NCBI RefSeq assembly: GCF_022230925.1
Contig: NZ_JAKKFH010000063.1
Coordinates: forward strand, 62,001 to 126,000
Origin: Micromonospora alfalfae
GTDB lineage: Bacteria; Actinomycetota; Actinomycetes; Mycobacteriales; Micromonosporaceae
DNA: 64,000 bases
Direction of reading: 5' to 3'
In this document: positions 42,235-50,948 of the stretch, piece after piece
Layout: every line of letters starts with the position of its first letter
How positions within the stretch are numbered: the first letter of the stretch is position 1
Program-made: the position numbers and the translations under genes
Notes under the pieces: generated by a model
Seen by the model: only the letters and a program-made list of their open reading frames with translations
Databases searched by the model: none
Told to the model about the DNA's origin: nothing

Positions 42235-45117
42235 ATGGCCAACCACACCACCGGCACCCCGCACCACCTTCGACACCCGACCCGGGCGCTGTTGGCCGCC
42301 ATCGCCGCCACAGTGCTCGCCGCCACATCGGTCACCGCCCTCGCTGTCACCGGCACCGCGACCCCGGCCTCGGCGGCGGGGTTGTCCCCCTTCGACATCC
42401 CCAACCGGGGCGCGACAGTTCCGTTCGTCGAGCAGGAGGCGGAGGAGACCGCCCACAACGGCACGAAGATCGGCCCGGATCGGCGTTACGGCACGCTGCC
42501 GTCCGAGGCGTCGGGCCGGGAGGCGGTCACCCTCGACGCCGTCGGCGAGTACGTCGAGTTCACCCTCACCGCCCCGGCCAACGCGGTGACCTTCCGCTAC
42601 AGCCTGCCGGACAGCCCGGCCGGCACCGGTCGGGACGCCGCCATCGACCTGCGGGCCAACGGGGCGCTGCTGAAGGCGGTCCCGGTGACGTCGAGGTACG
42701 GCTGGTACTACGGCGGATACCCGTTCAACAACAACCCGGGTGACACCAACCCGCACCACTTCTACGACGAGACCCGGGCGCTGTTCGGCAGCACCCAGCC
42801 GGCCGGCACGAAGATCCGGCTCCAGGTCTCCTCGACCGCGCAGTCGCCCACGTTCACCATCGACCTGGCCGACTTCGAGCTGGTCTCCCCGGCGATCACG
42901 AAGCCCTCCGGTGTGCTCGACGTGGTCACCGACTTCGGCGCCGACCCGAGCGGCGCGACCGACTCGACGGCGAAGTTCCAGGCGGCGGTCGACGCCGGCA
43001 AGGCCCAGGGCCGGGCGGTCTGGATCCCGACCGGCACCTTCACCCTCTGGGACCACGTGGTGGTCGACGGGGTGACTCTGCGCGGCGCGGGCCCCTGGTA
43101 TTCGGTGCTCGGCGGCCGGCACCCCACCGAGCGGAACAGGTCCGTCGGCATCTACGGCAAGTACGTCCCCGGTGGCGGCTACACCGGCCCGGTCCGCCCA
43201 CACGAGGCGAACGGGCCCAGCCGCAACGTCACGCTGCGGGACTTCGCCATCATCGGCGACATCCGCGAGCGGGTCGACGACGACCAGGTGAACGCCTTGG
43301 GCGGGGCGATGACCAACTCGGTGGTGGACAACCTCTGGCTGGAGAACACCAAGGTCGGGGCGTGGATGGACGGCCCGATGGACAACTTCACCATCCGCAA
43401 CAGCCGCATCCTGGACCAGACAGCGGACGGGGTGAACTTCCACACCGGGGTGACCAACTCGACGGTGACGAACACGTTCGTCCGCAACACCGGCGACGAC
43501 GCGTTGGCGATGTGGGCGCAGAGCGTGCCGAACGTCAACAACTCCTTCACCCACAACACCATCGGGGTGACACTGCTGGCGAACCACCTGGTCAGCTACG
43601 GCGGTCGGGACATCAAGATCACCGACAACGTGACTGCCGACTCGCTGACCAACGGCGGCGGCATCCACGTCGCTAACCGCTACCCGGGCGTGCAGGGCGC
43701 CACCGGAGTCCAGGGCACCTGGACGATCGCCCGGAACACGTTGATCCGTAACGGCAACTCGGACTACAACTGGAACTTCGGTGTCGGGGCGATCTGGTTC
43801 TCCGCGCTCAACGAGGCGTTCCAGAACCCCACCATCAACATCACCGACACCGACATCCTGGACAGCTCGTACGCGGCGCTGCACTGGATCGAGGGCCAGA
43901 CCAACGGGATCAACCTCAACAACGTACGGATCGACGGCGCCGGCACGTACGCGCTCCAGGTGCAGGCGAACAGCCAGGTGTCGTTCACCAACGTGCGGGC
44001 CACGAACATCGCGCAGAGCAACCCGATGCACAACTGCGTGGGTGCCGGCTTCCAGATCACCCAGGGTTCCGGCAACTCCGGCTGGTACACCCCGACCCCG
44101 TACTGCGGCCCGTGGCCGAACCCCCAGTGGGGCGGTGGACCCACCTCGCCGCCGCCCACCACACCGCCTCCCACCACACCGCCGCCGACCACCCCGCCTC
44201 CCACCACCCCGCCCCCGACCAGCGGCAACCTGGCACTGGGCCGGTCCACGACGGCGACCAGCACCAACCAGAGCTACACGGCCGCCAACGTGGTGGACGG
44301 CAACGCGTCGACGTACTGGGAGAGCGCCAACAACGCCTTCCCCCAGTCGGTCACCATCGACCTGGGTGCGTCCCGGTCGGTCGACCGGGTGGCGCTCAAA
44401 CTGCCCGGCGGTTGGGAGCAACGCACCCAGACCCTGTCGGTGCTCGGTTCCACCGACGGGTCGTCGTACACCACTCTGGCGTCGTCCGCCGGTAGGGTCT
44501 TCGCCCCCGGCGCGGGCAACACGGTGTCGATCGGGCTGCCCTCCGGTGACCGTCGCTACATCCGGGTCACCGTCACCGGCAACACCGGCTGGCCGGCAGC
44601 GCAACTCTCCGAGGTCGAGGTGTACGGCGGCACCCAGACGACGCCACCACCGACCACCCCGCCCCCGACCACGCCACCGCCGACCACCCCGCCCCCCAGC
44701 GGCAACCTGGCGGCCGGACGGTCGATCACCGAGACCAGCCACTCCGACGTGTACGCCGCCCCCAACGCGGTGGACGGCAACGCGAACACCTACTGGGAGA
44801 GCGCCAACAACGCCTTCCCGCAGTCGTTGACAGTGGACCTGGGCGCTGACCGGTCGGTGTCCCGGGTCGTGCTGAAGCTCCCGCCCTCGTCGGCCTGGCA
44901 GACGCGTACGCAGACGCTGGCGGTGCTCGGCTCCACCAACGGCTCGACGTTCAGCACCCTGAAAGCGTCGGCCGGCTACAGCTTCAACCCGGCCAGCGGC
45001 AACACGGTCACAGTGACCTTCACGGCGACCACCCAGCGGTACCTGCGGCTGACAGTCACCGGCAACAGCGGCTGGCCGGCCGGCCAGCTCAGCGAGTTCG
45101 AGGTCTACTCCAGCTAG
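42235..45117 (+). CDS. Secreted GH87-like alpha-1,3-glucanase with two C-terminal discoidin-type domains
   Basis: 960 residues, ATG at 42235 (AAAGGGAGAG upstream). Signal peptide 1-48 (ends PASAAG). Residues 55-222: carbohydrate-binding-like beta domain (FVEQEAEET, EASGREAVTL). Residues 225-630: right-handed beta-helix with D398 (TADGVNFHTG), D421 and D422 (NTGDDALAMW). The spacing 0/+23/+24 equals that of the catalytic Asp triad I recall for GH87 Agl-FH1. Residues 632-660 are a PTTPPP linker, 662-800 a discoidin/F5-F8C domain, 802-822 a second PTTPPP linker, 823-960 a second discoidin domain. Expected to cut alpha-1,3-glucan of fungal walls or mutan. Confidence 0.8.
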   Translation: MANHTTGTPHHLRHPTRALLAAIAATVLAATSVTALAVTGTATPASAAGLSPFDIPNRGATVPFVEQEAEETAHNGTKIGPDRRYGTLPSEASGREAVTLDAVGEYVEFTLTAPANAVTFRYSLPDSPAGTGRDAAIDLRANGALLKAVPVTSRYGWYYGGYPFNNNPGDTNPHHFYDETRALFGSTQPAGTKIRLQVSSTAQSPTFTIDLADFELVSPAITKPSGVLDVVTDFGADPSGATDSTAKFQAAVDAGKAQGRAVWIPTGTFTLWDHVVVDGVTLRGAGPWYSVLGGRHPTERNRSVGIYGKYVPGGGYTGPVRPHEANGPSRNVTLRDFAIIGDIRERVDDDQVNALGGAMTNSVVDNLWLENTKVGAWMDGPMDNFTIRNSRILDQTADGVNFHTGVTNSTVTNTFVRNTGDDALAMWAQSVPNVNNSFTHNTIGVTLLANHLVSYGGRDIKITDNVTADSLTNGGGIHVANRYPGVQGATGVQGTWTIARNTLIRNGNSDYNWNFGVGAIWFSALNEAFQNPTINITDTDILDSSYAALHWIEGQTNGINLNNVRIDGAGTYALQVQANSQVSFTNVRATNIAQSNPMHNCVGAGFQITQGSGNSGWYTPTPYCGPWPNPQWGGGPTSPPPTTPPPTTPPPTTPPPTTPPPTSGNLALGRSTTATSTNQSYTAANVVDGNASTYWESANNAFPQSVTIDLGASRSVDRVALKLPGGWEQRTQTLSVLGSTDGSSYTTLASSAGRVFAPGAGNTVSIGLPSGDRRYIRVTVTGNTGWPAAQLSEVEVYGGTQTTPPPTTPPPTTPPPTTPPPSGNLAAGRSITETSHSDVYAAPNAVDGNANTYWESANNAFPQSLTVDLGADRSVSRVVLKLPPSSAWQTRTQTLAVLGSTNGSTFSTLKASAGYSFNPASGNTVTVTFTATTQRYLRLTVTGNSGWPAGQLSEFEVYSS

Positions 45118-45120
45118 GTC

Positions 45121-45153
45121 GGGTGCCCCCGCCCGGACCGGGCGGGGGCACCC
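45121..45153 (+). terminator. Strong terminator between the GH87-like genes
   Basis: Perfect 14-bp stem GGGTGCCCCCGCCC / GGGCGGGGGCACCC with a 5-base loop, starting 4 bases after the stop. Confidence 0.85.
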
Positions 45154-45294
45154 CCGGCGCAGTGCCGCGCCGGCCGTCCGACCCCGTCCCCAACCCGCAC
45201 CGTCCCCCACCTGTCGCGGAACGACGGGCGTACCAGTGCACCCGTCACCGGGCAACGCACCCACACCCACCCCCGAAAGAGGTGTAGCGACCCC

Positions 45295-48200
45295 ATGTCC
45301 AGGACCGGCACCAGACGAGGCACGCCGCAAACCGGCGCGCCCACCACCGTCCCCCGCACCGCCCGCACGGGCCGCCGTCGCATGCTCGCCGGCGCGCTCG
45401 CCGGGATGCTCCTCGCCACCGCCCCGGTCGTCACCCCCATGGCGAGCGCGGCACCGGCGGCCGACACGTCCGCAGTCGCCTCCCGCGCGGCGATGCTCGC
45501 CGGGCTCTCCGCCACCATGACCGCCAGCAGCTACAACCAGAACTACGTGGCGGGCAACGCCAACGACGGCAACGCGTCGACCTACTGGGAGAGCGCCAAC
45601 AACGCGTTCCCGCAGTGGATCCAGGCGGACCTGGGCGCCACTGTCAGCGTGGACCGGGTGGTGCTCAAGCTGCCACCCGCGGCGGACTGGCAGACCCGTA
45701 CGCAGACGCTGTCGGTGTTGGGTTCGACCAACGGCTCGTCCTTCACCACCCTGAAGGCGTCCGCCGGCTACACCTTCAACCCGAGCAGCGGCAACACCGC
45801 GACCGTCAGCTTCACCGCCGCCAGCACCCGCTACGTACGCGTGCAGGTCACCGGCAACACCGGTTGGCCGGCCGCGCAGCTCTCCGAGGTCGAGGTGTAC
45901 GGCGCCACCGGCAGCACCGACACCCAGGCACCCAGCGTGCCGGGCAACCTGGCCTACACCCAGCCGGCCAGCGGACAGATCCGGCTCACCTGGTCGGCGT
46001 CCACCGACAACGTCGGGGTGACCGGCTACGACGTCTACGCCAACGGCGCGCTGCGGGGCAGCGTCAACGGCTCGACGCTCACCTACACCGACAGCCAGGC
46101 GGACAGCGCCACGGTCTCGTACTACGTGCGGGCCAAGGACGCGGCCGGCAACCAGTCGGCGAACAGCAACACGGTGACCCGGACCGGCACCGGCAACCCG
46201 CCGACCGGTTCCAACCTGGCGATCGGCAAGCCGATCAGCGCCTCCGGGTTCGTGCACACGTTCGTGGCCACCAACGCCAACGACAACAACGTGGCCACCT
46301 ACTGGGAGGGCAACGGCAACCCGAGCACCCTGACAGTGCAGCTCGGCGCGAACGCCAGCCTCAGCCAGGTCGTCGTGAAGCTCAACCCGGACTCGGCGTG
46401 GGGTGCGCGTACCCAGAACATCACGGTGCTCGGCCGGGACCAGGGCTCGTCGAGCTTCACCACGCTGGTCGGCGCGGCGAACTACAGCTTCAACCCGAAC
46501 AGCGGCAACACGGTGACCATCCCGGTCTCCGGCGCGGCGGCCGACGTACGGCTCTCGATCGCCTCGAACACCGGTGCTCCGGCCGGTCAGGTGGCCGAGT
46601 TCCAGGTCTTCGGAACTCCGGCGCCGAACCCGGACCTGACCGTCACCGGCATGTCCTTCAGCCCGTCCGCACCGGTGGAGACCAGCACCATCACGCTCTC
46701 CGCGACGGTGCGTAACGCGGGCTCGGCGGCTTCTGGCGCGACGAACGTCAACTTCTACCTGGGCTCCACCCGGGTGGGCACGGCTTCGGTCGGCGGTCTC
46801 GCGGCCGGTGCCTCGACCACCGTCAGCGCCAGCATCGGCACCCGGGACTCGGGCAGCTACCCGCTCAGCGCCAAGGTCGACGAGTCGAACACCGTCGTCG
46901 AGCAGGACGACACAAACAACAGCTACACCAACCCCAGCCCGCTGGTAGTCGCCGCGGTCGCCAGCTCCGACCTGGTCGCCTCGGCGGTCGCCTGGTCGCC
47001 GGGGAACCCGTCGGCGGGCAACACGGTGACCTTCTCCGTGTCCATCCGCAACGCCGGCAACCAGGCTTCCGCGTCCGGTGCGCACGGCATCACCCTGACA
47101 GTGCTCAACGAGTCCGGCACCGCGGTCCGTACCCTGACCGGCTCGTACTCCGGCGTGATCAACGCAGGCGCCACTGTCGGCCCGATCAGCCTGGGCACCT
47201 GGACCGCCGCGAACGGCAAGTACACCGTCCGGGTGGTGCTCGCCGTGGACGGCAACGAGCTGCCGGTGAAGCAGGCCAACAACACCAGTGACCGGCCCCT
47301 CTTCGTCGGTCGCGGCGCCAACATGCCGTACGACATGTACGAGGCCGAGGACGGCGTGATCGGCGGCGGCGCCAGCGTCGTCGGACCGAACCGGGAGATC
47401 GGCGACCTGGCCGGCGAGGCGTCCGGTCGGCGGGCGGTGACCCTCAACTCGACGGGCAGCTATGTCGAGTTCACCACCCGGGCCAGCACCAACACGCTGG
47501 TCACCCGCTTCTCCATCCCGGACGCACCGGGCGGCGGTGGGATCAACTCGACAATCAACGTCTACGTCAACGGCACCTTCCACAAGGCCATCGACCTGAC
47601 GTCCCGGTACGCCTGGCTCTACGGCAACGAGGCCAGCCCGGGCAACTCGCCGAGCGCGGGCGGACCGCGGCACATCTACGACGAAGCCAACGTCATGCTC
47701 AACTCCACGGTCCCGGCCGGCAGCAAGATCCGTCTGCAGAAGGACCCGGCCAACACCACCACGTACGCCATCGACTTCATCAACACCGAGCAGGTGGCGC
47801 CGATCGCCAACCCGGACCCGGCGCGCTACACCACGCCGACCGGCTTCACCCACCAGGACGTGCAGAACGCCCTGGACCGGGTGCGGATGGACACCACCGG
47901 CAACCTGATCGGGGTGTACCTGCCGGCCGGTAACTACTCCACCTCGTCGAAGTTCCAGGTGTACGGCAAGGCCGTCCAGGTGACCGGCGCCGGTCCCTGG
48001 TACACCCGGTTCAACGCCCCGTCGGGTCAGGACAACACCGACATCGGCTTCCGGGCTGAGAACTCGGCGGCGAACTCCTCCTTCAAGAACTTCGCCTACT
48101 TCGGCAACTACACCTCGCGGATCGACGGTCCGGGCAAGGTGTTCGACTTCGCCAACGTGTCGAACATCGTGATCGACAACATCTGGAACGAGCACATGGT

Positions 48201-48990
48201 GTGCCTCTACTGGGGCGCGAACACCGACTACATGACGATCAAGAACTCCCGGATCCGGAACATGTTCGCCGACGGCATCAACATGACGAACGGGAGCACC
48301 AACAACCTGGTCAGCAACAACGACGCCCGGGCCACCGGTGACGACAGCTTCGCGCTGTTCTCGGCCATCGACGCGGGCGGCGCCGACATGAAGGACAACA
48401 TCTACGAGAACCTGACCTCGACCCTTACCTGGCGGGCCGCCGGTGTCGCCGTGTACGGCGGCTACGGCAACACGTTCCGCAACATCTACATCGCGGACAC
48501 CCTGGTCTACTCGGGCATCACCATCAGCTCGCTCGACTTCGGCTACCCGATGAACGGCTTCGGCGCCAACCCGCCGACCCGGTTCGAGAACATCTCGATC
48601 GTGCGGGCCGGTGGTCACTTCTGGGGTGGGCAGACCTTCCCGGCGATCTGGGTCTTCTCCGCCTCGAAGGTGTTCCAGGGCATCCGGGTCAGCGATGTCG
48701 ACATCATCGATCCGACCTACAGCGGCATCATGTTCCAGACCAACTACGTCGGTGGGCAGCCGCAGAACCCGATCACCGACACGGTCTTCACGAACGTCTC
48801 GATCAGCGGTGCCCGCAAGAGCGGGGACGCCTACGACGCGAAGTCCGGCTTCGCCATCTGGGCGAACCCGATGCCGGAGTCCGGGCAGGGGCCGGCCGTC
48901 GGGTCCGTCACCTTCAACAACCTCCGGTTGAGCAACAACGCTGTGGACATCCAGAACCCCACGACAACCTTCACCATCAACCGCAACTGA
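45295..48990 (+). CDS. Secreted GH87-like alpha-1,3-glucanase with N-terminal discoidin, Fn3 and CARDB domains
   Basis: 1231 residues, ATG at 45295. Twin-Arg-like basic head (RTARTGRRRMLAGALAGMLLA) and signal peptide to about 53. Order: discoidin 70-203, fibronectin III 208-300 (APSVPGNLAYTQPASGQIRLTW), discoidin 304-440, CARDB 444-550 and 556-670, carbohydrate-binding beta domain 676-840 (YEAEDGVIGGG, EASGRRAVTL), beta-helix 842-1231. The catalytic Asp set is D993 (FADGINMTNG), D1016 and D1017 (ATGDDSFALFS), again 0/+23/+24. So the catalytic module is C-terminal here and N-terminal in the neighbour. Its 3' end overlaps the convergent hydratase gene by 14 bases. Confidence 0.8.
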   Translation: MSRTGTRRGTPQTGAPTTVPRTARTGRRRMLAGALAGMLLATAPVVTPMASAAPAADTSAVASRAAMLAGLSATMTASSYNQNYVAGNANDGNASTYWESANNAFPQWIQADLGATVSVDRVVLKLPPAADWQTRTQTLSVLGSTNGSSFTTLKASAGYTFNPSSGNTATVSFTAASTRYVRVQVTGNTGWPAAQLSEVEVYGATGSTDTQAPSVPGNLAYTQPASGQIRLTWSASTDNVGVTGYDVYANGALRGSVNGSTLTYTDSQADSATVSYYVRAKDAAGNQSANSNTVTRTGTGNPPTGSNLAIGKPISASGFVHTFVATNANDNNVATYWEGNGNPSTLTVQLGANASLSQVVVKLNPDSAWGARTQNITVLGRDQGSSSFTTLVGAANYSFNPNSGNTVTIPVSGAAADVRLSIASNTGAPAGQVAEFQVFGTPAPNPDLTVTGMSFSPSAPVETSTITLSATVRNAGSAASGATNVNFYLGSTRVGTASVGGLAAGASTTVSASIGTRDSGSYPLSAKVDESNTVVEQDDTNNSYTNPSPLVVAAVASSDLVASAVAWSPGNPSAGNTVTFSVSIRNAGNQASASGAHGITLTVLNESGTAVRTLTGSYSGVINAGATVGPISLGTWTAANGKYTVRVVLAVDGNELPVKQANNTSDRPLFVGRGANMPYDMYEAEDGVIGGGASVVGPNREIGDLAGEASGRRAVTLNSTGSYVEFTTRASTNTLVTRFSIPDAPGGGGINSTINVYVNGTFHKAIDLTSRYAWLYGNEASPGNSPSAGGPRHIYDEANVMLNSTVPAGSKIRLQKDPANTTTYAIDFINTEQVAPIANPDPARYTTPTGFTHQDVQNALDRVRMDTTGNLIGVYLPAGNYSTSSKFQVYGKAVQVTGAGPWYTRFNAPSGQDNTDIGFRAENSAANSSFKNFAYFGNYTSRIDGPGKVFDFANVSNIVIDNIWNEHMVCLYWGANTDYMTIKNSRIRNMFADGINMTNGSTNNLVSNNDARATGDDSFALFSAIDAGGADMKDNIYENLTSTLTWRAAGVAVYGGYGNTFRNIYIADTLVYSGITISSLDFGYPMNGFGANPPTRFENISIVRAGGHFWGGQTFPAIWVFSASKVFQGIRVSDVDIIDPTYSGIMFQTNYVGGQPQNPITDTVFTNVSISGARKSGDAYDAKSGFAIWANPMPESGQGPAVGSVTFNNLRLSNNAVDIQNPTTTFTINRN

Positions 48991-49792
48991 GCTGGCCGGT
49001 AGCCGACGCCGCCGGGGGGTGCACCCCTCCCGGCGGCGTCGCGCCGTGTCGGCCCTCGCCTGCGGCGAACCGGGCCGCGCCGGCAGCCGCGTCCGTGGCC
49101 AGCGAGTCCATCCCGTACGCCAACTCGGCCGCCAGCGCCTCCGGCTCGGGCCGTCCCGCGCCGGCCAGCAGCGCCGCCCGGTCGTTGCGCAGGCAGGTCT
49201 GCGGATGCCGGGCGATCGCCGCCGCCAACTCCTCGGCTGCGGCCCGCGCCTGGCCAGGTGGCACCAACCGATTGACCAACCCCATCGTGTACGCCTCGTC
49301 GGCCGGCACCGGGCGGCCGGTGAGGATCAGGTCCATGGCCCGGCTCTCGCCGATCAACCGGGGCAGCCGGACGGTCCCACCGTCGATCAGCGGCACTCCC
49401 CAGCGGCGGCAGAACACCCCGAGTGTCGCGTCGGACTCGGCGACCCGCAGGTCACACCAGAGCGCCAGTTCGAGCCCGCCCGCCACCGCGTACCCGGAGA
49501 TCGCCGCGATCACGGGCTTGCTGAGCGTCATCCGGGTCGGACCCATCGGACCGTCCCCCTCCGGCTCGACCCGGTTGCCGCTCGGTGTGCCGATCGCCTT
49601 GAGGTCGGCGCCGGCGCAGAATGTCCCACCCGCGCCCCAGAGCACGGCCACCGCCGCATCCGGGTCGGCGTCGAAGGCCCGAAACGCGTCCGCCAGCGCC
49701 CGAGCCGTAGGACCGTCCACGGCGTTCCGCGCGTCCACCCGATCCAGCACAACTGTGGTGACCGCCCCAACCCGCTCCACCCGCACACCCAT
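48977..49792 (-). CDS. Enoyl-CoA hydratase/isomerase family protein
   Basis: 271 residues from the ATG at 49792. VVLDRVDARNAVDGPTARALADAF, the oxyanion loop GTFCAGADLKAIG and AAISGYAVAGGLELALWCDLRVAESDATLGVFCRRWGVPLIDGGTVRLPRLIG are crotonase motifs; the acid/base Glu position in PEV is replaced within RRWGVPL, as in many isomerase/dehalogenase-like paralogs. The C-terminal 25 residues are Ala/Gly-rich and contain the convergent terminator. Different paralog from the one at 18394; reaction not assignable. Confidence 0.88.
   Translation of the reverse strand: MGVRVERVGAVTTVVLDRVDARNAVDGPTARALADAFRAFDADPDAAVAVLWGAGGTFCAGADLKAIGTPSGNRVEPEGDGPMGPTRMTLSKPVIAAISGYAVAGGLELALWCDLRVAESDATLGVFCRRWGVPLIDGGTVRLPRLIGESRAMDLILTGRPVPADEAYTMGLVNRLVPPGQARAAAEELAAAIARHPQTCLRNDRAALLAGAGRPEPEALAAELAYGMDSLATDAAAGAARFAAGEGRHGATPPGGVHPPAASATGQLSCG
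49005..49040. terminator. Terminator inside the 3' end of the hydratase gene
   Basis: Perfect 12-bp stem GACGCCGCCGGG / CCCGGCGGCGTC with a 12-base loop, 15 bases past the GH87-like stop. It lies in the last codons of the convergent minus-strand gene. Confidence 0.65.
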
Positions 49793-49835
49793 CCCGCCAG
49801 CATGCCGGCCAGGCCCCACCCCCACAATCCCCGTC

Positions 49836-49903
49836 GATCTTGCACTTGTGGTTGCCGGTTCGCGGCTTGTGCCCCGGATTATGTGAGCAGAAACTGCAAG
49901 ATC
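49836..49903. repeat. Second-class palindromic element (GATCTTGCA...TGCAAGATC)
   Basis: Perfect 9-base outer arms GATCTTGCA (49836) and TGCAAGATC (49895) enclosing 50 bases in the divergent intergenic region. Layout resembles the 75-nt palindromes (GATC at both ends, GC-rich centre) but the arms differ. Confidence 0.6.
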
Positions 49904-49977
49904 GGCGGCGTGGGTGGTGCGGCAGGTTTGTCGTCGACGACCGGTTTGGGACGGCGAACGCCGGGAAGTCGGTACGC

Positions 49978-50832
49978 GTGCGAGCACTTTTGACGAAAGT
50001 TGAGCAGGACTCCCGGCTGGACCGCGCGGGTGACCGGTTGCAGAAGGTCGTCCTGGGGACGCTGCGTCCACGCCGGCTGCGTGACCTGCTGCACGGGGTG
50101 ACCCTCGGGCATCCGCTGCACCCGGCGATGGTGCAGGTGCCGGTCGGCGCGTGGATCAGCGCCGCGGTGCTGGACCTCATGCCCGGGCAGCGCCGGCCCG
50201 CCACCGTGCTGGTCGGTCTGGGCACCGTCAGCGCGCTGCCTGCGGCGATCGCCGGTCTGAACGACTGGGCGGCACTCGCCCGCGACCAGCGCCGGGTCGG
50301 CCTGGTGCACGCCGCCGCCAACACCGTCGGCATGACGCTCTACGCCGGCTCGTTGGCCGCCCGGCTGTCCGGCCGGCACGGAATGGGTCGCGCCCTCGGC
50401 TTCCTCGGGCTCTCCACGGTGAGCCTCGGCGCGTACATCGGGGGTCACCTGGCGTACAAGCAGGGGGCGCAGGTCAACCAGAGCGTTTCCGAGCTGCACC
50501 GGATGACCGATGGCTGGCACTCGCTAGCCGACATGGCGACGCTGCCGCAACGCACCCTGATCACCCGAGAGGTGGACGACGACATCTCGGTGATCCTCTA
50601 CCGGCACGGTGACGAGGTGACCGTGATGTTGGAGCGCTGCCCGCACCAGAGCGGGCCCCTCGGCGAGGGTGAGGTGCAGGAGATCGACGGCCACGCCTGC
50701 GTGGTCTGCCCGTGGCACGGCAGCGCCTTCCGGCTCAACGGCGGCGAGGTCGTGCAGGGGCCGTCCGGCAACGACCAGCAGATCCTGCCCACCCGGATCC
50801 AGAACGGCGTACTCCAGACCCGCCTGCCCTGA
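49978..50832 (+). CDS. Membrane protein with DUF2231-like domain and C-terminal Rieske [2Fe-2S] domain
   Basis: 284 residues from the GTG at 49978 (GGGAAG 9 bases upstream). Residues 35-170 hold a multi-helix membrane domain starting at LHGVTLGHPLHPAMVQVPVGAWISAAVLDL. The HPLHP motif is typical of DUF2231. Residues 185-284 form a Rieske domain with C-x-H in ERCPHQSGPLG and C-x2-H in VVCPWHGSAF. Likely an electron-transfer membrane protein; the partner is unknown. Divergent from the hydratase gene. Confidence 0.88.
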   Translation: MRALLTKVEQDSRLDRAGDRLQKVVLGTLRPRRLRDLLHGVTLGHPLHPAMVQVPVGAWISAAVLDLMPGQRRPATVLVGLGTVSALPAAIAGLNDWAALARDQRRVGLVHAAANTVGMTLYAGSLAARLSGRHGMGRALGFLGLSTVSLGAYIGGHLAYKQGAQVNQSVSELHRMTDGWHSLADMATLPQRTLITREVDDDISVILYRHGDEVTVMLERCPHQSGPLGEGEVQEIDGHACVVCPWHGSAFRLNGGEVVQGPSGNDQQILPTRIQNGVLQTRLP

Positions 50833-50870
50833 CCCTCTCCCTCCTCCGGGGCAATGTTGCCCATGACGAT

Positions 50871-50905
50871 GATGCCGCTGAGTCATCAGATGCCTCAGCG
50901 GCATC
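50871..50905. terminator. Hairpin between convergent Rieske and LysM genes
   Basis: Perfect 11-bp stem GATGCCGCTGA / TCAGCGGCATC with a 13-base loop. Confidence 0.65.
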
Positions 50906-50948
50906 ACGCTCTCCGGGCACCTCGCCCCGGACGCACTTGCCCTACCGC

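Noticed and set aside
41968..48618. Very long minus-strand open frame (over 2200 codons) opposite the GH13 and GH87-like genes
   Set aside because: It is a GC-rich antisense shadow: the plus strand has signal peptides, domains and ribosome sites, and the minus frame is Arg/Val/Gly/Asp-rich without any domain.
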